Assembly (NCBI RefSeq): GCF_003813905.1
Contig: NZ_RPFJ01000010.1
Location: 1-50,999, forward strand
Length of the DNA: 50,999 nt
Direction of reading: 5' to 3'
Source of the DNA: Aureibaculum marinum
GTDB lineage: Bacteria; Bacteroidota; Bacteroidia; Flavobacteriales; Flavobacteriaceae
In this document: positions 26,686 to 35,778 of the stretch, piece by piece
Position numbering within the stretch: the stretch's first letter is position 1
Layout of the letters: each line of letters begins with the position of its first letter
Position numbers and translations under genes: made by a program
The notes under the pieces: model-generated
The model's input: only the letters and a program-made list of their open reading frames with translations
What the model was told of the DNA's origin: nothing
Databases searched by the model: none

Positions 26686-27904
26686 AAATATTACAATTAT
26701 TGGCATCAATTACTATCCTGAAGATTCTGCTATTGGTTTATATACCTCTCAATTGGCAACATATCTTTCAGAAAATGGATTTAATGTTACTGTTATTACA
26801 GGTTTTCCTTATTATCCAGCATGGAAAATTGATAAGAGTTATTGTAATAAAAAAACTTTTTTAAAAGAAAGGAGTAATAATATAACCGTTTATCGCTACA
26901 AACAATATGTACCAAAAAAGCCTACTTTTTTGAAAAGAATCTTACATTTAGTAGACTTTACTTTTGGTAGTTTGGTTCATGTTTTCAAAATCAAACAAAC
27001 AGATTTAGTATTATGTATTGTGCCTTTTACCAGTACAATTATTCCTGCTAAGCTTTTAGCAAAAATGAAGAAAGCTAATTTATGGATTCATATCCAAGAT
27101 TTTGAATTAGATGCTGCAGTTGAGTCAAACTTAGTAGAAAAAAACAATTTCTTATTTAAGGTAGTATTAAAAATAGAGAAGCTACTATTACATCGGGCAG
27201 ATGCAATTAGTACTATTAGTATTGCTATGCTTGATAAAGTTAAAAGAAAAACAAAAAATATTCCTAATTATTTATTGCCAAACTGGGTAGATGTAGATAA
27301 AATTAATCCTGAAAAGGCAAAAAAGCATCCTTATTTAAAATCTGATAAATTTAAAATCCTTTATTCAGGTAATATTGGTGAAAAACAAGATTGGGATTTC
27401 TTTATAAAATTTGCCAAACAATTAAAAGCCTTTAAAAACATAGAACTAATTTTAGTTGGTGATGGTGCTAAAAAAGATAAAATAATACCTCAGTTAAAAG
27501 AGTTGTCTTATTTTAAATACTATAAACCTGTTGCGTATCAAGAACTTTCTGATTTGTTATGTAGTGCTGATGTTCATATTTTATTTCAAAAAGAAAATAG
27601 TATTGACACCGTAATGCCCTCAAAAATATTAGCCATGATGGCAAGCCAAAAACCATCTATAATTACGGGTAACTTAAAGTCTGAAGTGATGGATGTTATA
27701 CAAAAATCTAAAGGAGGTTTTTATTTAAAGTCTGATGATTTAAATGGAGTGTTATCTGCACTTGAAAATTTAATTACGAATCAAAAACTTGCAAATACAA
27801 TAGGTGTAAATGCAAGAAAATATGTTTCTAATCAATTTTTTAGCGGAAAGATACTAAGTGAATTTAAAAGGAATTTTGATAAAATTATTGAAAATTCTAA
27901 TTAA
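26678..27904 (+). CDS. WcaI-like glycosyltransferase (GT4)
   Basis: This 408-residue GT-B glycosyltransferase begins ITIIGINYYPEDSAIGLYT, which matches the WcaI branch. The C-terminal domain has LYSGNIGEKQDWDFF, and HILFQKENSIDTVMPSKILAMMAS replaces the usual E-x7-E region. The start is TTG 26678, overlapping the WcaF-like gene by 8 bases. The following gene begins directly after its stop (27904/27905), so translation is likely coupled along this stretch. Confidence 0.9.
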   Translation: MNKNITIIGINYYPEDSAIGLYTSQLATYLSENGFNVTVITGFPYYPAWKIDKSYCNKKTFLKERSNNITVYRYKQYVPKKPTFLKRILHLVDFTFGSLVHVFKIKQTDLVLCIVPFTSTIIPAKLLAKMKKANLWIHIQDFELDAAVESNLVEKNNFLFKVVLKIEKLLLHRADAISTISIAMLDKVKRKTKNIPNYLLPNWVDVDKINPEKAKKHPYLKSDKFKILYSGNIGEKQDWDFFIKFAKQLKAFKNIELILVGDGAKKDKIIPQLKELSYFKYYKPVAYQELSDLLCSADVHILFQKENSIDTVMPSKILAMMASQKPSIITGNLKSEVMDVIQKSKGGFYLKSDDLNGVLSALENLITNQKLANTIGVNARKYVSNQFFSGKILSEFKRNFDKIIENSN

Positions 27905-29143
27905 ATGGAAAAATTGAAAAAACTCTTTTTATACGGATTGTGGCTTTTTGCATTTTTCCCGTTAATTCCGAATAAGATTAAAGGGCTGCCCGTAATTTTA
28001 CTTTTTACAATAGCACTCATACTTTTCTTAACAGTTAAAAAATATAAATTCAATGTTAAAAAAGTTGCTTTTTATGCATCGTTATATTTGCTTTATCTTT
28101 TAAGCTTATTTTTTACTACAAATTTTATAAACATAGATAAACCTCTAGCTACTAGGTTGTCTATTATCGTTTTTCCATTGATATTTGGTCTAGTAGGCTC
28201 TTCAATAACCGAAATTTCTAAACATCAATTTCAAATATTTTTAAGTACATATTTTATAGTTTCTGTGGTCTATTGTGGGCTTATTGTAATTTATTTTTAT
28301 CAGTTAGGCTTTTTATCCGAAAACGTAAATATCAACTTGTACTATTCTTATCTAACTAATGAAATGTGGTACATTAATCAACACCCAATATATGCATCTA
28401 TGTTTATTGCAATTGCTGTGTTGTTTGGTTTACAATTGCTTTTTTTAGTTAAAAAATGGATTTATAAAAGTGGTATTTTTATGGGTTTTATTGTTCTTTT
28501 TGCAATGTTACTTTTTTTATCTAGAAAGAGTGTATTGTTGGCTTTAATTTTGGCTGTGACTGTATATATGGTTTATCAAATAAAAAGCAGAAAACATAAA
28601 AAATATATACTTTTTGGAATTATAGCAATTGGATTATTGATTTTGGCTGCTCCAATCACTCAAAACAGATTTAAAGAAGTATTTAATCCTAAAAGTTATA
28701 ATAAAATTGAAAATACAAATTCTACCAGTATAAGATTTGGTATATATAAATGTGCTATTGAAAATATTATGCTAAAACCCATTTTTGGGCATGGAGTAGG
28801 TGATGTAAAAAATAAATTACAGTCGTGTTATGCAAAAACTTCAGAGGTATTGTTAGAAGATGACCATAATTCGCACAATCAGTATCTTAGTATTTGGTTG
28901 TGTTGCGGAATAGTTGGATTAATACTATATGTTGGTTTTCTTTTATTTAATTTTAAAAAGGCTTTACAAGAAAAAAACATCCTATTTTTTAGCTTGCTTT
29001 TGTTCTTTTGTATTCTTATGCTTTTCGAAAATATTTTAGAACGTCAGTCGGGTGTAATTTTATTTTCTTTAATTGTCAACTTTTTCGCCTTTATCACTAT
29101 ACAAAATCATAAAAATAGCTTTAATTTTGACAAGCTAAACTGA
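27905..29143 (+). CDS. O-antigen ligase family protein (Wzy_C type)
   Basis: This 412-residue protein has about 11 hydrophobic segments and a periplasmic loop with ENTNSTSIRFGIYKCAIE and DDHNSHNQYLSIWLCCGIVGL, the H-N-x-Y-L core of the Wzy_C family. Members either polymerise repeat units or ligate the finished chain to lipid A core. As a separate Wzy-like protein is encoded at 23788, this one may be the ligase, but the sequence does not decide it. Confidence 0.87.
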   Translation: MEKLKKLFLYGLWLFAFFPLIPNKIKGLPVILLFTIALILFLTVKKYKFNVKKVAFYASLYLLYLLSLFFTTNFINIDKPLATRLSIIVFPLIFGLVGSSITEISKHQFQIFLSTYFIVSVVYCGLIVIYFYQLGFLSENVNINLYYSYLTNEMWYINQHPIYASMFIAIAVLFGLQLLFLVKKWIYKSGIFMGFIVLFAMLLFLSRKSVLLALILAVTVYMVYQIKSRKHKKYILFGIIAIGLLILAAPITQNRFKEVFNPKSYNKIENTNSTSIRFGIYKCAIENIMLKPIFGHGVGDVKNKLQSCYAKTSEVLLEDDHNSHNQYLSIWLCCGIVGLILYVGFLLFNFKKALQEKNILFFSLLLFFCILMLFENILERQSGVILFSLIVNFFAFITIQNHKNSFNFDKLN

Positions 29144-29147
29144 ACTA

Positions 29148-30506
29148 ATGTCACTGCAAAAAAAACGATATTCTAAATTTATAAGACCCATTTCGGTGTT
29201 AGTCCATTTAGTGATTTTAAATGGGGTTTTGTACTATTTTTTCAGAGATAAGTTTGAGCTCTATCATGTTGCATATATAAATGTTGGTTGGTTACTAATT
29301 AGTTATTATACCAAATTTTACAGTTTACATCGTCTTTTAAAAGCTCCTAAGGTAATTACTAGATTTTTAAGTCAGATTATAATATTTACTCTAGCTTATT
29401 TTGCTTATATCAATATTTTTAGAATTAATATTTCTATACTTTTTCATGTTAAAGTGTTGTCAATTATATATTTAGCTATTGCGTTGTTTAGAGTTTCTTT
29501 TTTATACGCATTAAAAAAATATAGAATTGGAGGAGGTAACTATAGAAAGGTTGTTGTAATTGGAGAAAATGAAAACGTAAAAAGTATTATCAAGTTTTTA
29601 AACGATCGTTCTGAATATGGATATCGATTTATAGGTTATTTCTCAAACACCTGTTCTAATCAAGATAATTTTTTGGGTAAAATAGATGAGGCATTTGAAT
29701 TTATTTCTAATGAGGGTATACATGAATTGTATTGTTCTACAACAGAGCTTAGTCAGCAACAAATCAAAGAATTTATTGATTTTGCAGATAACAATTTAAT
29801 TATTTTTAAACTTATACCTGATGTAAAAGATGTTTTTAGTAAAGAAATGGTTTTAGAATATTTTGATTATACACCAGTTTTATCCTTAAGAAAGTTACCT
29901 TTTGATAAACCGATAGTTAAATATTTTAAACGAGGTTTCGATATTGTTTTTGCATTGTTTATTATCATTTTTCTTTTATCATGGCTTATTCCCGTTATGT
30001 TTGTAATTATAAAATTAGAATCTAAAGGGCCATTGTTTTTTAAACAAGAGAGAGATGGATTAGGAGGGCATGTTTTTTATTGTTACAAATTTCGTTCTAT
30101 GAGAATTAATCAAGAAGCTAACACTATGCAGGTTTGTAAAGATGATAAACGTATTACTAAGGTAGGTAAGTTTATTAGAAGAACAAGTATAGATGAGCTT
30201 CCTCAATTTTTTAATGTTCTTTTAGACGATATGAGTGTGGTTGGTCCTAGGCCACATATGTTAGTTCATACTAAAAAATATGCGAAAGAGATAGATAAAT
30301 ATATGGTAAGACACTTTGTAAAACCAGGTATTACAGGGCTTGCTCAAGTAAGAGGTTACCGAGGTGAAATTAAAAACAAAATTGATATGGAAAATAGAAT
30401 ACGTCTTGATATTTATTATATTGAAAATTGGTCTTTTTTTCTAGATTTAAAAATTATTTTTCAAACTATATTAAACCTTTTTAGAACAGAGGAAAAAGCC
30501 TATTAA
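29148..30506 (+). CDS. WcaJ-like undecaprenyl-phosphate sugar phosphotransferase
   Basis: It starts a repeat unit by moving a sugar-1-phosphate onto undecaprenyl phosphate. The 452-residue protein has four N-terminal membrane segments, a CoA-binding-like central domain (about 130-240), a re-entrant segment (about 265-290) and the catalytic domain with FKQERDGLGG, YKFRSM, RRTSIDELPQFFNVL and MSVVGPRPHM. Glucose-1-phosphate is the usual substrate of WcaJ-type enzymes; the real one is not known. It lies near the end of the assembly operon. Confidence 0.94.
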   Translation: MSLQKKRYSKFIRPISVLVHLVILNGVLYYFFRDKFELYHVAYINVGWLLISYYTKFYSLHRLLKAPKVITRFLSQIIIFTLAYFAYINIFRINISILFHVKVLSIIYLAIALFRVSFLYALKKYRIGGGNYRKVVVIGENENVKSIIKFLNDRSEYGYRFIGYFSNTCSNQDNFLGKIDEAFEFISNEGIHELYCSTTELSQQQIKEFIDFADNNLIIFKLIPDVKDVFSKEMVLEYFDYTPVLSLRKLPFDKPIVKYFKRGFDIVFALFIIIFLLSWLIPVMFVIIKLESKGPLFFKQERDGLGGHVFYCYKFRSMRINQEANTMQVCKDDKRITKVGKFIRRTSIDELPQFFNVLLDDMSVVGPRPHMLVHTKKYAKEIDKYMVRHFVKPGITGLAQVRGYRGEIKNKIDMENRIRLDIYYIENWSFFLDLKIIFQTILNLFRTEEKAY

Positions 30507-30516
30507 GGTCCAATTA

Positions 30517-31302
30517 ATGATTAAAAGCGATAAAAACATAACGATTACCGCTACCATTGTTCTCTATAAAGAGAATATCACTGAGCTTTCAAAAACAATA
30601 GAAAGCTTTTTGAGCATTACGCAATCTAAAAAATTATTTTTAGTAGATAATTCTCCAACCGATATAATGAAAGATAAATTTCAACATTCTGATATTGAAT
30701 ATATATTTGTTGGTAAAAATATTGGATTCGGAAAAGGGCATAATAAAGTTATTGAAAAGATCAGAAATTATTCAAAATATCATCTTGTTTTAAATCCTGA
30801 TGTTATTTTTAAAGCAGATATTATCACAAAACTGTTAGACGAAATAAATAAAAATGAGAAGGTAGTATTAATATCACCTAATGTTTTGTTTCCAGATGGT
30901 AAACAACAATATACCAGTAGAAGATATCCAACTTTATTGGAATTAATAATAAGAAGATTACCATTTTTAAGTACCTTTTTTCCTTTGGTAACAGAAAAAG
31001 GGGAATATAGAGATAGAGATTTATCTCAACCTTTTAATCCTGATTTTATACATGGCTGTTTTTTATTATTTAAAACAAAAGCTTTTATAAATGTGAAAGG
31101 ATTTGACGAAAGATACTTTTTATACATGGAAGATGTTGATATTTGTAGAAAATTGGATAAACAAGGTCTAAAAAAATTATATTACCCTAGTGTAGAAATT
31201 ATACATGTGTTAAAAAAGAGATCATTAAAAAATATTAAACTGTTTACTTACCATACTATTTCGGTATTTCAGTATTTTTATAAATGGCATATTAAAAAAT
31301 AA
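30517..31302 (+). CDS. Glycosyltransferase family 2 (rhamnosyltransferase-like)
   Basis: This 261-residue GT-A protein has TATIVLYKEN at the N-terminus, DNSPT, GKNIGFGKGHN, the LNPDV metal-site region and FLYMEDVDICRKLDKQG near the acceptor site. This layout is typical of WbbL/RfbF-type rhamnosyltransferases, although the donor cannot be read from the sequence. It is the last glycan gene of the run and ends 5 bases before purD. Confidence 0.9.
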   Translation: MIKSDKNITITATIVLYKENITELSKTIESFLSITQSKKLFLVDNSPTDIMKDKFQHSDIEYIFVGKNIGFGKGHNKVIEKIRNYSKYHLVLNPDVIFKADIITKLLDEINKNEKVVLISPNVLFPDGKQQYTSRRYPTLLELIIRRLPFLSTFFPLVTEKGEYRDRDLSQPFNPDFIHGCFLLFKTKAFINVKGFDERYFLYMEDVDICRKLDKQGLKKLYYPSVEIIHVLKKRSLKNIKLFTYHTISVFQYFYKWHIKK

Positions 31303-31307
31303 ACAAA

Positions 31308-32582
31308 ATGAATATTTTAATTTTAGGTTCTGGCGGAAGAGAACATGCTTTTGCTTTAAAACTTTCTGAAAGTAAAAAAATAAATCAACTATTTGTAGCT
31401 CCTGGTAATTCTGGTACAGAGGCTATCGCTAAAAATGTAGCAATAAGTCCTACAGATTTTAAAGCAATAAAACAATTAGTGTTGGATGAGAATATAAAGA
31501 TGGTAATTGTTGGGCCAGAAGCTCCACTTGTTGAGGGTGTGCACGATTTTTTCTTGGCAGATAACGAATTACAGAATATACCTGTTATTGGACCCAAAAA
31601 GGATGGAGCTATGTTAGAAGGAAGTAAAGATTTTTCAAAAATATTTATGGAAAAACATGGAATTCCAACAGCGAAATACCAATCTTTTGTTAAGAATACT
31701 TTAGACGAAGGGAAAAAGTTTTTAGAAACTTTAAATCCACCTTATGTTTTAAAAGCTGATGGTTTAGCTGGAGGAAAAGGTGTACTTATCTTAAATTCTT
31801 TAGAAGAAGCCAAAGAAGAATTAACAGATATGCTTACCAATCAAAAATTTGGTGCTGCCTCTAATACTGTTGTTATTGAAGAGTTTTTAGATGGTATTGA
31901 ACTTTCTGTATTTGTGTTAACAGACGGAAAGAACTACAAAGTTTTACCTTCGGCTAAAGATTATAAACGAATAGGAGAAGGTGATACCGGACTGAATACT
32001 GGTGGTATGGGAGCTATTTCTCCAGTTCCTTTTGCAGATGATGATTTTCTAAATAAAGTAGAGGAACGTATCATAAAACCTACTATAAATGGATTACGCC
32101 AAGACGGAATAGATTATCGTGGTTTTATATTTATAGGTTTAATGAATATTAAAGGAAATCCTTTTGTGGTAGAATATAATGTTAGAATGGGAGATCCAGA
32201 AACGGAAGTAGTTTTACCAAGAATTGAATCAGATTTATTAGAATTATTTGAAGGGGTTGTGAATCAAAATTTACATAAAAAATCGTTCTCTGTCACCTCT
32301 CAAACGGCAACAACAGTTATGTTAGTGGCGGGTGGTTATCCAGAAAGTTATGACAAAGGAAAGGAAATAACTGGATTAGAAAAAGTAACTGATTCAATTG
32401 TTTTTCATGCAGGAACAATATCCAAAAAAGGTAAAACTTTAACTAATGGAGGTAGGGTAATGGCTATTACCTCATTTGGAAATAACATTGATGAAGCTCT
32501 AAAAAAGTCCTATCGAAGTATTGACAAGATTCATTGGGAACAAATGAATTTTAGGAAAGATATTGGATTTGATTTAGTGTAA
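31308..32582 (+). CDS. purD: Phosphoribosylamine-glycine ligase PurD
   Basis: PurD makes glycinamide ribonucleotide in step 2 of purine synthesis. The 424-residue protein shows NILILGSGGREHAFALKL, VGPEAPLVEG, the ATP-grasp region KADGLAGGKGV, GDTGLNTGGMGAISP and EYNVRMGDPETE. All domains are present. It starts only 5 bases after the GT2 gene, so it is probably carried on the polysaccharide transcript even though it is a housekeeping gene. Confidence 0.97.
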   Translation: MNILILGSGGREHAFALKLSESKKINQLFVAPGNSGTEAIAKNVAISPTDFKAIKQLVLDENIKMVIVGPEAPLVEGVHDFFLADNELQNIPVIGPKKDGAMLEGSKDFSKIFMEKHGIPTAKYQSFVKNTLDEGKKFLETLNPPYVLKADGLAGGKGVLILNSLEEAKEELTDMLTNQKFGAASNTVVIEEFLDGIELSVFVLTDGKNYKVLPSAKDYKRIGEGDTGLNTGGMGAISPVPFADDDFLNKVEERIIKPTINGLRQDGIDYRGFIFIGLMNIKGNPFVVEYNVRMGDPETEVVLPRIESDLLELFEGVVNQNLHKKSFSVTSQTATTVMLVAGGYPESYDKGKEITGLEKVTDSIVFHAGTISKKGKTLTNGGRVMAITSFGNNIDEALKKSYRSIDKIHWEQMNFRKDIGFDLV

Positions 32583-32709
32583 TTTATTATTTAAAAGCTA
32601 AATAACTTGCTAGGACGAGCTATATAAGAGTGTTCTAAAATATAGAAACGTTATTTTAAACATATTTTGCCTTAGTTATTTTAGAAATTAATCTAAAATT
32701 CTTTCTGTT

Positions 32710-33765
32710 ATGCCTTGTGTTAATAAGAAAAAAATCTTAGTGGCTCCATTAAATTGGGGGTTAGGGCATGCCAGTCGTTGTATACCAATTATTGAAGCAT
32801 TAATTGCTAATAATTTAACACCAGTTTTAGCAAGTGATGGAGATGCATTAAACCTGCTAAGAAAGGAATTTCCAACTTTAAAAAGTTATCAATTACCAAG
32901 TTACAATATAAAATATAGTGCAGGTAATAGTCAAAAAACACAATTGCTATTAGTCAGTGCAACAGTAATAAAAGCAAGTATAAAAGAACGAAAAGTAGTT
33001 GAGAAAATACATAAGGAAGAAGGTCTGTCAGGAATTATTTCTGATAATCGATTTGGAGTAAGACTAAAAGAAATACCGTCTGTTTATATAACACATCAAA
33101 TCAATGTGTTTTCTGGAAAAACAACTGTAATTACATCAAAAGTTCATCAGAATATTATAGCAAAATTTGATGAATGTTGGGTTCCAGACAATATAAATTC
33201 ACAATTTTCTGGAGATTTATCATTAATAAAAAATTCTAAATTAAAAGTTAGATACATAGGAGCTATTAGTCGATTTAAAAAAAAGAATATTCCAAAAAAA
33301 TATGATCTGTTAATAGTCTTATCTGGTGCTGAGCCGCAACGTAGTTTATTAGAAGAAATATTAATTGAAAAAATTAAAAAGTATCAAAAAAAAATAATGT
33401 TTGTAAGAGGTGTTTTTAGTGATAAAAAACCTCCAATTATTGCAAACCATGTTGCCACCGCTAATTATATGTTAAGTAAAGACTTAGAGGAGGTTATTAA
33501 TGAAAGTGAAGTAATTTTAGCAAGGTCGGGGTATTCAACTATTTTAGACTTGGCAAAATTAAATAAAAAAGCATTTTTTATACCTACTCCAGGGCAGTAC
33601 GAACAAGAATACTTAGCTGAAAGAATGTCAAAGTTAAATTTAGCTCCTTATGCAAGTCAAGATAATTTTAATATTGAAAAGTTAGCATTGGCCTATACAT
33701 TTAAAGGTTTAAAAAGTACTACAGAAGTAGATAAAATTAATTCAGACTTATTTAAACTTTTCTAA
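32710..33765 (+). CDS. Glycosyltransferase, GT28/MurG-like
   Basis: This 351-residue protein resembles processive GT-B enzymes of the MurG type: an N-terminal Gly-rich stretch APLNWGLGHASRCIPIIEAL and a C-terminal donor site ARSGYSTILDLAKLNKKAFFIPTPGQYEQEYLAE. Members are found singly near envelope genes in Flavobacteriia. The acceptor is unknown. It is separated from purD by 127 bases with no clear feature. Its 3' end overlaps the converging histidine kinase gene by 18 bases. Confidence 0.87.
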   Translation: MPCVNKKKILVAPLNWGLGHASRCIPIIEALIANNLTPVLASDGDALNLLRKEFPTLKSYQLPSYNIKYSAGNSQKTQLLLVSATVIKASIKERKVVEKIHKEEGLSGIISDNRFGVRLKEIPSVYITHQINVFSGKTTVITSKVHQNIIAKFDECWVPDNINSQFSGDLSLIKNSKLKVRYIGAISRFKKKNIPKKYDLLIVLSGAEPQRSLLEEILIEKIKKYQKKIMFVRGVFSDKKPPIIANHVATANYMLSKDLEEVINESEVILARSGYSTILDLAKLNKKAFFIPTPGQYEQEYLAERMSKLNLAPYASQDNFNIEKLALAYTFKGLKSTTEVDKINSDLFKLF

Positions 33766-34791
33766 TGTAAAAGAAAATGTAGATCCTTTGCCAATCTCAC
33801 TTTTTGCAAATATTTTCTGATTGTGAGCTTCAATAATATGTTTTACAATAGACAACCCTAATCCTGATCCTCCTTGTTCTCGAGATCTGCTAGGTTCAAT
33901 TCTGTAAAAACGTTCAAATATTCTAGTTAATTTTTGCTCAGGAATACCTTCACCTTCATCTTTAAACTTAATTAAGAATTGGGTATCTGAATAATTTGTA
34001 ATACTTGCCTCAGTTTTACTAGAAGTTTTGCCATATTTAATTGAGTTTTCAACTAAATTTATAACTACTTGTTCAATTCGTTTTTTATCACCTTTGACTA
34101 AAATAGGAGTATCATACACTTTATCTAATTGTAAGAGAATGCCTCTTTTTTTTGCTTTAAATTCTAGTAATTCAAATACATTTTTAATTAGTTTTACTAT
34201 ATCAAATTGCTTAATGGATAAATTTAAGATTCCTGACTCTAGTTGATTTATCATGTCTAAGTCTTCGACAATGCTAACTAATCTTTCTAAACCAATGTTT
34301 GCCCTTTGTAAATACTTATCTCTAATTAGCTTATCATTAATAGCTCCATCAGATAAGGTTAATAAATAACCTTGTACTGTAAATAAAGGAGTTTTTAATT
34401 CATGTGAAACGTTACCCAAAAATTCTCTTCTATACTCTTCTCTTAACTGTAACATTTCTATTTGTAGGTGTTTGTCTTCTGCAAACTTTTTAACCTTTTG
34501 TGATAAGGTTTCCATGTCAGTAGTAACACTTATTTTATCTAGGTTTTCTGCTTTAGCAAAGGAAGATACATCTTCATATATTTTTTTTACTCTTTTGTAA
34601 ATAAAATGTTCTACCCTAAACTGAATTACAGCAAATGAAAATATAAAAATAGCAAGTGCTGTAAGTATGGCAAGTGTAAAGTTAAAAGTTTGGGTCAAAA
34701 AATAGCCTAAAAATAAAGCAACAATAAATGAAAATAGAGTTATGTACAGAGACGATTTAAACGCAAATTTATATGTTTTTTTTAACTTCAC
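33748..34791 (-). CDS. Sensor histidine kinase, PhoR-like
   Basis: The 347-residue membrane kinase has two N-terminal membrane segments (about 12-34 and 38-58) with almost no periplasmic loop, then a linker, the phosphoacceptor H130 in NVSHELKTPLFT, the N box VINLVENSIKYG, and the ATP lid DEGEGIPEQKL with GGSGLGLSIVKHI. The tiny loop argues against an external ligand. The GTG start overlaps the stop of the response-regulator gene by 4 bases, so the two are coupled. The signal is unknown; PhoR is the nearest well-known type. Confidence 0.93.
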   Translation of the reverse strand: MKLKKTYKFAFKSSLYITLFSFIVALFLGYFLTQTFNFTLAILTALAIFIFSFAVIQFRVEHFIYKRVKKIYEDVSSFAKAENLDKISVTTDMETLSQKVKKFAEDKHLQIEMLQLREEYRREFLGNVSHELKTPLFTVQGYLLTLSDGAINDKLIRDKYLQRANIGLERLVSIVEDLDMINQLESGILNLSIKQFDIVKLIKNVFELLEFKAKKRGILLQLDKVYDTPILVKGDKKRIEQVVINLVENSIKYGKTSSKTEASITNYSDTQFLIKFKDEGEGIPEQKLTRIFERFYRIEPSRSREQGGSGLGLSIVKHIIEAHNQKIFAKSEIGKGSTFSFTLEKFK

Positions 34792-35477
34792 TTGGTTGTA
34801 AATTTATAACCTACCCCTTTAACTGTTTTAAAATAATTTTCACCTATTTTTTCTCTTAACTTTCTAATGTGTACATCAATTGTTCTGCCTCCAACAACAA
34901 CATCATTACCCCAAACATTTTGTAATATTACATCTCGTTCAAATACTTTATTAGGTTTTGAGGCTAGTAAAGCCATTAATTCAAATTCCTTACGTGGCAA
35001 TACTATTTTTGTTTTGTTTTTTTGTACATAATATTCTTCACGATTTATCGTAATGTCGCCAATAGTTATAATAGAATTAAGTTCTTTTTGATCTTTTCTG
35101 ATACGACGTAGCAATGAATTTACTTTACTAATTAATACCTTAGGTTTTACAGGTTTGGTGATATAATCATCGGCACCTGCATCAAGGCCAGCTAATTGTG
35201 AATAATCTTCGCCACGGGCTGTAAAAAAAGCAATTATTACATCATGAAGGTTGTCTATTTTTCTAATTTTTTGACACGCTTCAACGCCATCCATTTTAGG
35301 CATCATCACATCTAATAAAATAAGTTGAGGCATAATTTCTTTTGCTTTATCTATAGCCTCCATTCCGTCAGACGCTGTAAATATTTGATAGCCTTCGTTT
35401 TTTAAATTGTATCCAACTATTTCCAGTATATCTGGTTCATCATCTACCAGCAATATTTTTATATCTTTTTTCTTCAT
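34788..35477 (-). CDS. Response regulator, PhoB/OmpR type
   Basis: The 229-residue protein has a receiver domain with the acidic pair DDE, phosphoacceptor D56 in LLDVMMPKMDG and KPVKPK, followed by a winged-helix DNA-binding domain (about 130-229) with GGRTIDVHIRKLREKIG and TVKGVGYKF. It is the partner of the overlapping kinase gene. The 301-base region upstream (35478-35778) is rich in TTAACA hexamers and has an inverted repeat that may be its own target. Confidence 0.95.
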   Translation of the reverse strand: MKKKDIKILLVDDEPDILEIVGYNLKNEGYQIFTASDGMEAIDKAKEIMPQLILLDVMMPKMDGVEACQKIRKIDNLHDVIIAFFTARGEDYSQLAGLDAGADDYITKPVKPKVLISKVNSLLRRIRKDQKELNSIITIGDITINREEYYVQKNKTKIVLPRKEFELMALLASKPNKVFERDVILQNVWGNDVVVGGRTIDVHIRKLREKIGENYFKTVKGVGYKFTTK

Positions 35478-35580
35478 TTTATAGTTTAATTCCTTAAAAG
35501 TTGGGGTTCATATAATAATTTTATAAACTTAACAATCTTTTAATATGGTTATATTAAGTTAACATTAAGATTTGTTAGTT

Positions 35581-35602
35581 TTGTTAAATGACAGTTTAAC
35601 AA
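35581..35602. repeat. Perfect 8-6-8 inverted repeat, operator-like
   Basis: TTGTTAAA (35581-35588), spacer TGACAG, TTTAACAA (35595-35602). It lies about 100 bases upstream of the response-regulator gene and 177 bases upstream of the T9SS gene. No U tract follows on either strand, so an operator is more likely than a terminator. Confidence 0.5.
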
Positions 35603-35708
35603 GCAGTTATCGTTGTTAATGCTTGTGATTGTCAATACGTCAAACATCAACAATTTTAAAAGTTATTCACAATTATAATATTTAACATAAATGTACACAA
35701 TATTTATC

Positions 35709-35716
35709 TAAATTTG
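35709..35716 (+). promoter_or_regulatory. -7 promoter element (TAAATTTG)
   Basis: An exact TAnnTTTG match 62 bases before the T9SS gene, giving a leader of about 55 bases. No convincing -33 box. Confidence 0.4.
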
Positions 35717-35778
35717 TTTTTGACTATCCGTTGTAGTTCAATCAACCACCTTTTGCTAGAAGTAAAGATAATATAAGT

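Larger units (their letters stand above)
35478..35778. promoter_or_regulatory. 301-base divergent intergenic region with repeated TTAACA hexamers
   Basis: No gene is supported here. TTAACA or its complement TGTTAA occurs six times between 35529 and 35687: 35529-35534, 35559-35564, 35596-35601 and 35682-35687 in plus orientation, 35582-35587 and 35614-35619 in minus orientation. This is more than expected even in AT-rich DNA. Similar hexamers are bound by PhoP/PhoB-type regulators in Bacillus, but the regular 11-base spacing of those boxes is not seen. The region drives the two-component genes leftward and the small T9SS gene rightward. Confidence 0.5.

Noticed and set aside
11186-31302. Mobile-element origin of the polysaccharide locus
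   Set aside because: No transposase, integrase, attachment-site repeat or tRNA was seen at either boundary.
35529-35687. Classical Pho boxes
   Set aside because: The hexamer resembles PhoP sites of Bacillus, but the regular spacing of direct repeats is absent, so only an undefined regulator site is claimed.
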